Position numbers and translations under genes: made by a program
Notes under the pieces: generated by a model
What the model was told of the DNA's origin: nothing
Database searches by the model: none
What the model saw: only the letters and a program-made list of their open reading frames with translations
Source: Loxodes magnus
Taxonomy: Eukaryota; Ciliophora; Karyorelictea; Loxodida; Loxodidae
NCBI GenBank assembly: GCA_946699065.1
Contig: CAMPDV010001495.1
Coordinates: 1 to 64,000, forward strand
Reading direction: 5' to 3'
Length of the DNA: 64,000 bases
Part shown: one piece after another, positions 58,938-64,000 of the stretch
How positions within the stretch are numbered: the stretch's first letter is position 1
Layout of the letters: every line of letters starts with the position of its first letter

Positions 58938-59096
58938 TTTATTAAATTTAAATTTGATAGTATTTTAAAAATTAAAAGTTAAAATATATTTATAAATAAA
59001 TTAAACACATAAAGTATTATTTTTATATATCATATACTTAATTCATTATATATATTATTAGTCAAAACTTATATCTTTATTATAAAAAATACATCA

Positions 59097-59123
59097 AACT
59101 CGACAAAACTCGAAAGATCGATG
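59097..59123 (+). promoter_or_regulatory. AACTCGA repeat upstream of TRIM-like gene, block C
   Basis: Identical to 23918-23945 except for the final base of the block (GATCGATGG for GATCGATGC). Confidence 0.35.
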
Positions 59124-59157
59124 GTTTAAATTTTAAATTTTTATTTTAATTAAAAAA

Positions 59158-60816
59158 ATGAAAATCAAGTAGGTTTGCTTAGGCTGCTAGAACTAATTCA
59201 ACTAAAAGGCAAATTATCCTTAAATTCTTCCCTGCAAACATGACTTATGTAAAAAGTGCTGTTTTGATTAATATAGAAATAACTAGAAAATAGTATGTTA
59301 AGTTTTAACTTGCTAATAAGAAGCAGTTTAAGATCCTTTAGAGTTTGAAATGAATGCTTTCTTACTAAGTTAAATCTAATAAGAAGAGAGTAAAGATAAT
59401 GAAATATCAAATGATTAAGAAAGAATCTGTAGAAAACATTCCAAGCAACTTATCTTTTACTGTTTTTAAGACTAAAAGCTATTATGCAATAAATGCATAG
59501 ACTCTTAAACTCATAAAAGCCATGTAGTTAAAGAAGTTTGCGAGGCTTAACAAGAGTTGAAATAAGAACTCGCTTAGATTGCTGATTCTATGATTTAAAA
59601 TATGAACTTAATACAAGAAAACTGCAAAAGAACTTAAAAAATAAAAGAAGCATTTATAATTAAAGAAAAAGAGTTCTAGAAATACATTCAATAGCAAGCA
59701 CAATAGTATTGCTCATATATTAATAGCAAAATGAAAATTTACATCTAAGAAAGTAAAGAAAAAACTGAAGATTTAATTTAAGAGATTGACTAGAGAACAT
59801 AAAACTGGAACTCAATTTATCAAATGCTACAAGAGTAGAACTTCAGTGTACCAAACGATCCTTTAGAAGCAATGGAACTAAAAAAGAAAGTTTAAGATGT
59901 TTAGTAATGGACAGAAGGAGAAATAAATGAATAAAGTGTGAACTTAGTAATCTAAACAGATTTTGATTAATATGATCATAGTAAAGTTTCGTTTTAAACT
60001 GATGTTCTTGGATTTATAACTGATGTTAAAAGTAAACTTAAAAACAGTATGATTAGTCATTTATTATTCGCAGTAAAAGATAGTTAAAGTATAATTAAAT
60101 ACAATACGTAAAATGGATAAATTGAGAAAAATATTTTAAACATTTAGAAAATGAATGGAGAATTCAGAGCAATATAAATAAATTAAAACACTCTTGTAGT
60201 TACAGGAGGAAATGAAGGAAAATAAATTTATGATAGAATAAGTATAATAAAAAGCTATTAAGTATAAGATTACTAAATGATTTAAGCTAGATATGGACAT
60301 AGTATTGCTTTTCATAATATAAGAAATTCCATTTTTCTAATATCTGGTTGCAATAATACATATACCAAAAATAATGAGACCTTTAGTTTAAGTACATTTT
60401 AGTCACATTAGATAAGTGATATTATAGAAGCTTCGTATTTTGGAAGTGCTGCAATATTAGGGGATATTCTTTATAATTTTGGAGGATATAATGAATAAAA
60501 ATATTCCTAAAGCATTTAAAAATACGAAATTTCATAAGATAGATGAACAAAACTATTATTACAACTTCCTTAAGCTTCTTATACTCTTGCAAGTTTAGTG
60601 AAAAATAAAATATATGTATTTAATGATGGAAGTAATACTTTAGAAAAAGTATTTTCATTTGAGCAAGAAATTTTATAAGAAATCGAAAAAACAAAGTCTA
60701 GAGGTTACGTTTACAATATGCCAATGTTGGTCAAAGATAAGATTTATTTCTATGAGGGTTCGAAACTCACTACTTTTGATTTAAACAATTTACAGTGGGA
60801 AAGCAAAAATATATGA
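59158..60816 (+). CDS. TRIM-like protein: RING, B-box, coiled coil, kelch repeats (copy 2)
   Basis: 552 residues, ATG to TGA (60814-60816), same length as copy 1 and about 1% different in DNA. No indel in 1659 bp, while neighbouring AT-rich sequence shows several. Differences include a TAA-to-CAA change at residue 222 (59821-59823), silent only if TAA is Gln, Gln-to-Tyr in ARQGHS, and a four-base cluster turning ISIFS into NSMIS. RING and B-box ligands are all kept; Trp463 is TGA (60544-60546). Role as copy 1. Confidence 0.87.
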
Positions 60817-61509
60817 TCTACAAATATTAAAGAATATTAATTTGATTAAGAATTAATAATTTTCTTTTTTTAAGTTATAACTTAAGCTAGATTAAGCTTA
60901 AAAATCTTTTAAATATAATTTTTTGTAACTTATTCATTATCATTTTTCTTGCTGTCATTTGTATAACCAGACTACTTCTGCCTTTTTAGAACTTAGAAAA
61001 TATTATTTCTTTTTTCTTTTTTATTTTTTAATAAAAATTAACATTTTTAATAAAATTATCTTGTAAATAAAAGGAAAGCTTAAAGATCTTAGGAAATGAT
61101 TGATAAATAAAATTAGAAATTTAATTAAATGTTTAATTAAAGTTTATATATTAAAACTATTAAAATTAAATTAATAATAGCATTTTATATTTATCATTGT
61201 ATGCTAAATTTATAACTATATTTCTAATTATTTTCAATATTAATAACAATAAATAGAAAATATAAACAATTAAATTAAAAAAGGAGACTTTAGAATAATT
61301 TTATCTTTTTGTGAAAATAAATAAAATAAAAAGCTTACTAAGTAATTATATATGATAACCTTAAAAATTAAGTTAAATGCTTTCATAACTTTATCTACAA
61401 TCTACTGATGAAAATAATATTAATTAAAATAAATATTAAATTAATTTTATATTAAAAATATTAATAAATAAGTAAATTTAATTTGTTTTTACTATATTTC
61501 ATATAGAAA
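60817..61509. other. AT-rich 3' flank, block C
   Basis: Nothing recognised. Confidence 0.45.
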
Positions 61510-62650
61510 TTAATTTATTTCTAACTCTATTTCATCATCTTGAAGTATTTCTCGTTTATCTATTCTATTTACTTCTCTCTTCTGCTTGCTCTTTCTTTCA
61601 TTGTAATTATTATCCTCTCACTTTCATTTCTTCTGTCTCTCTGTTAAAGTAATCTAAATAAAGTTGCATTCCCTATAAAATTTAGTCATTTTATCAAGAA
61701 TATAAATTATTTTTTAAAGTAATTTGTTTAAATATTTTTAATTTTAAATAAACTTGCTAAATGTGATTTTTGACTTTTAAAATATAACTGAGATAGCTTG
61801 ATTATATAATAAGAGTTTAATTATATCATAATTTTTTAATTATATAAATTCTTAAATATTTTCTTTCAGAACTTCACATTACTATATATGAGTAAAAGAA
61901 TACATGTTCCCAAAATACATATTTCAGAGTGCATAATTTATAGTACCTTTATTGTAATTCGTATTGGAAATTTTAGAAAATGTTCTAAACTTATTAATGA
62001 AAACTATTTCTTTAATCATTTTTTTATTTAAAGTAGTATATTTATAAAATTAAAATTACTACATTCTAGTATATTTGACTCCTTAATAAAGGCTTGCAGT
62101 TGGCACTGCACTCATTCTGCTTACTGTCTCTAGGTAAAATTTTGTAAAAATTCATTTTTTATAAAATTCAAAGACTCTCTAGATGTTTTTTCTCCTTCAT
62201 TTTCTATTCAAGTAAATTAGGAATCGTAAATTCAAACAAAATTCATTATTTATTTCTCTTTTAGAAATTCTTTTTATGATGGATGAATGATTTTCGCTCA
62301 TAAATATATCCTTAAAGCCTTTAAATAAGCAATTTATTATAAATTTTTAAGAAATATTTATGATAGCAGATGATCTTCAGTTCTTTCAACCTCTTTTAGT
62401 CCCTTTTTTTAATATGGATGATTCTTATTTATTTTAGTATGCTAGGAATATTTTATATCCTTAGCATATTATTCATCAATTTTAGATTTACTAAATGAAA
62501 CTCATGATTAGCGTATTTTATTTATTCTACTTTAATTCCATCTGCTCCAGATGATTTGTTGTTCTCCAATTTTTTAATAATTTTTTATATACATTTGAGC
62601 TAACAAGCTTTAATCCTTATAGTCATGATGCTTAATATTAAAAAATTTGT
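61510..62650 (-). pseudogene. reverse transcriptase fragment of another LINE family, block C
   Basis: Counterpart of 26335-27480, with the SSGADGIKVEQIK anchor and charged tail. Small indels (for example near 62590 and 61618) make this copy slightly more decayed. Confidence 0.52.
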
Positions 62651-62665
62651 AATAAATAAATAAAA

Positions 62666-62770
62666 ATGATTATAGAGCGGATAGCACTTCATTGGCGCGA
62701 AATTACTCGCAATGCAGTATACACTGCACCAGATTACCTACTAATTTGTCTGACGTGGCCGACATCCATT
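62666..62770 (-). mobile_element. reverse tail with SINE-like GC-rich head, block C
   Basis: Counterpart of 27494-27600. TGCAGT/ACTGCA stem kept with altered loop; GCGAG now faces TTCGC (G-U possible). Confidence 0.5.
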
Positions 62771-63350
62771 TTATATATAATAAAGATAAATTAAAGTATT
62801 TTCTTATATTTCATATTATTTTCTAACAATCTCAATCTCTAGAGATTTAAATGGTTACATATAGTAGTGTAATTTAATTTGGTAATTGCTATCAGCTTTT
62901 TCTTATTTATTTTATTTGCATATCCTATTTGCTAGTATTTTATATTTTTACCCAAACTAACTTTCCTTTAAACATATTATGGCTCTAAGCTTTTCAATTT
63001 TTTTACAAAATTAGAAAAAAAGTTTATAAAAAGTAATTAGAAAATAGAAATAATATATGAAAATAACTTAAAAGAAGGGTACTAATACTATAACGAAATG
63101 ATGAAGATGGCTCAATTTTATAAAATTAGATTAAGTGACAAAAATAAATATAAATCTAAAAATATTTGGTAAGCATTTTAATAATTAAATAAGCTAGATT
63201 TTATATAAATTCAAAGAATTAACAAAAGTGACTACAGCTAATAATTTGCTTAATAATTCAAAATTTGTCTTAATTTCCGGAAATAACATATTTAAAACTT
63301 AATAAACATTACGCAAGAGAAATTAATAGCTATATAAAATGAGAGCCTAA
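62771..63350. other. AT-rich region, block C
   Basis: Counterpart of 27601-28185; nothing recognised. Confidence 0.35.
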
Positions 63351-63785
63351 TCTTAATTTTCGGAACCAATTATAAAACTGCCATTTCCCTGTTGCTAATC
63401 CAAATGTAAATGTGGAGAATACGACACATTTGAACATACTGTGATATGTATGTTTTATTAACAATTAAGAGAATGATTTTATAATAGATTAGGAATCATG
63501 ATATTATTAGGCAGTTCTTTATGACCAGGCATATATCAATTAATTACCTAAAAAGTAATTAGAATATTAGATCTTTAGATAAAGAATTTTAAGAAAGCTT
63601 CTATCTTTTAGAGTTTAATTCTTTGATGTATTAGATGAAGTCGAAAGAGCAATAGTCAAATCAAATGAACAAAAGAAGAGAGATTGCTGATTTGTTTTTT
63701 TTACAGACTTTAAAAATGTCTTTGATTGAAAGAAGTAATTCTTACAATTAAAGATATCTATATACTCTTAAAGTTTAAATTAATG
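63351..63785 (+). pseudogene. LINE fragments: zinc motif and reverse transcriptase box, block C
   Basis: CKCGEYDTFEHTVIC at 63405-63449 and downstream FVFFTDFKNVFDW. The Asp and DFKxVFD arrangement is closer to the canonical polymerase box than in block B. Order is still reversed relative to a complete LINE. Confidence 0.53.
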
Positions 63786-64000
63786 AATTAATCTTAATGT
63801 ATTCTTTCAGTATTGTTTATTTAATTTTATCTATTTCTCCTATCCTTTTATCAGTAATTTATTTGAAGATCAGACATTTAATTTTTTAAAAAATTACTTC
63901 TTTGAATTACAGAATATCTTCTGTTCTCCTTTTTTTAAATATTTTTTCATCCAATCATTTCTTTAATCTCTCAAAACGATTTAATTTTACAATTCTTGCT
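63786..64000. other. AT-rich sequence at window end
   Basis: Continuation of the duplicated segment; nothing recognised. Confidence 0.35.

Larger units (their letters stand above)
44585..64000. repeat. large segmental duplication, second copy (continues past window)
   Basis: Counterpart of 9433-28822. The left edge is abrupt: up to 44584 the sequence follows 9056 leftwards in kelch family 2, and from 44585 it follows 9433, skipping about 375 bp. Confidence 0.9.

Noticed and set aside
1-64000. Target-site duplications flanking the LINEs and SINEs
   Set aside because: Flanks are so AT-rich and the duplicated blocks so large that no convincing direct repeat could be separated from chance.

Overview
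The window is about three-quarters A+T and is nuclear DNA from a ciliate with a reassigned genetic code. In every recognisable protein TAA and TAG read as Gln and internal TGA reads as Trp. Three of the intact genes also end at an in-frame TGA. This matches the karyorelict code (UAR=Gln, UGA=Trp or stop), as in Loxodes relatives; a Condylostoma-like code is the alternative. The evidence is internal: paralogous copies swap TAA with CAA, TAG with CAA, and TGA with TGG at aligned residues. Under the standard code only shadows appear, so the annotation here was made by reading frames with Gln/Trp codons and testing them for conserved motifs.

The layout is dominated by repeats. Block A (1-9146) and block B (9840-17471) are tandem copies of [coiled-coil ORF1 fragment, decayed protein-kinase copy, reverse SINE, non-LTR retrotransposon]. 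A larger segment, 9433-28822, recurs at 44585-64000 with roughly 1-2% difference and runs off the window end. Between them lies a unique region (28.9-38.7 kb) and a further retrotransposon plus kelch unit, D (38.7-44.6 kb), whose end at 44584 is a rearrangement junction.

Likely intact genes are three TRIM-like proteins with RING, B-box, coiled coil and kelch repeats (23980-25638, 31641-33302, 59158-60816), each preceded by AACTCGA-type repeats, and a second, smaller kelch family (8250-9146 and a short internally deleted version at 35540-35914, plus several decayed pieces).

Mobile DNA: four copies of one non-LTR (LINE) family carrying ORF1, an exonuclease/endonuclease/phosphatase-type endonuclease, reverse transcriptase and a C-terminal zinc motif, all degenerate in different ways; pieces of at least one further LINE family; several ORF1 proteins with coiled coil and CCHC zinc knuckle; and two SINE types. 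LINEs, SINEs and solo tails share the same 3' hairpin tail of about 40 nt ending in GCGCTCTATAAT, which suggests that the LINE reverse transcriptase mobilises the SINEs in trans. A structured RNA-like patch of about 290 bp occurs at 17915-18203 and 53085-53368.

Limits: because nearly every frame is open under this code, frames were chosen by motif and by agreement between copies. Ends of degenerate elements and proteins are approximate, and all identities need a search with the correct translation table.
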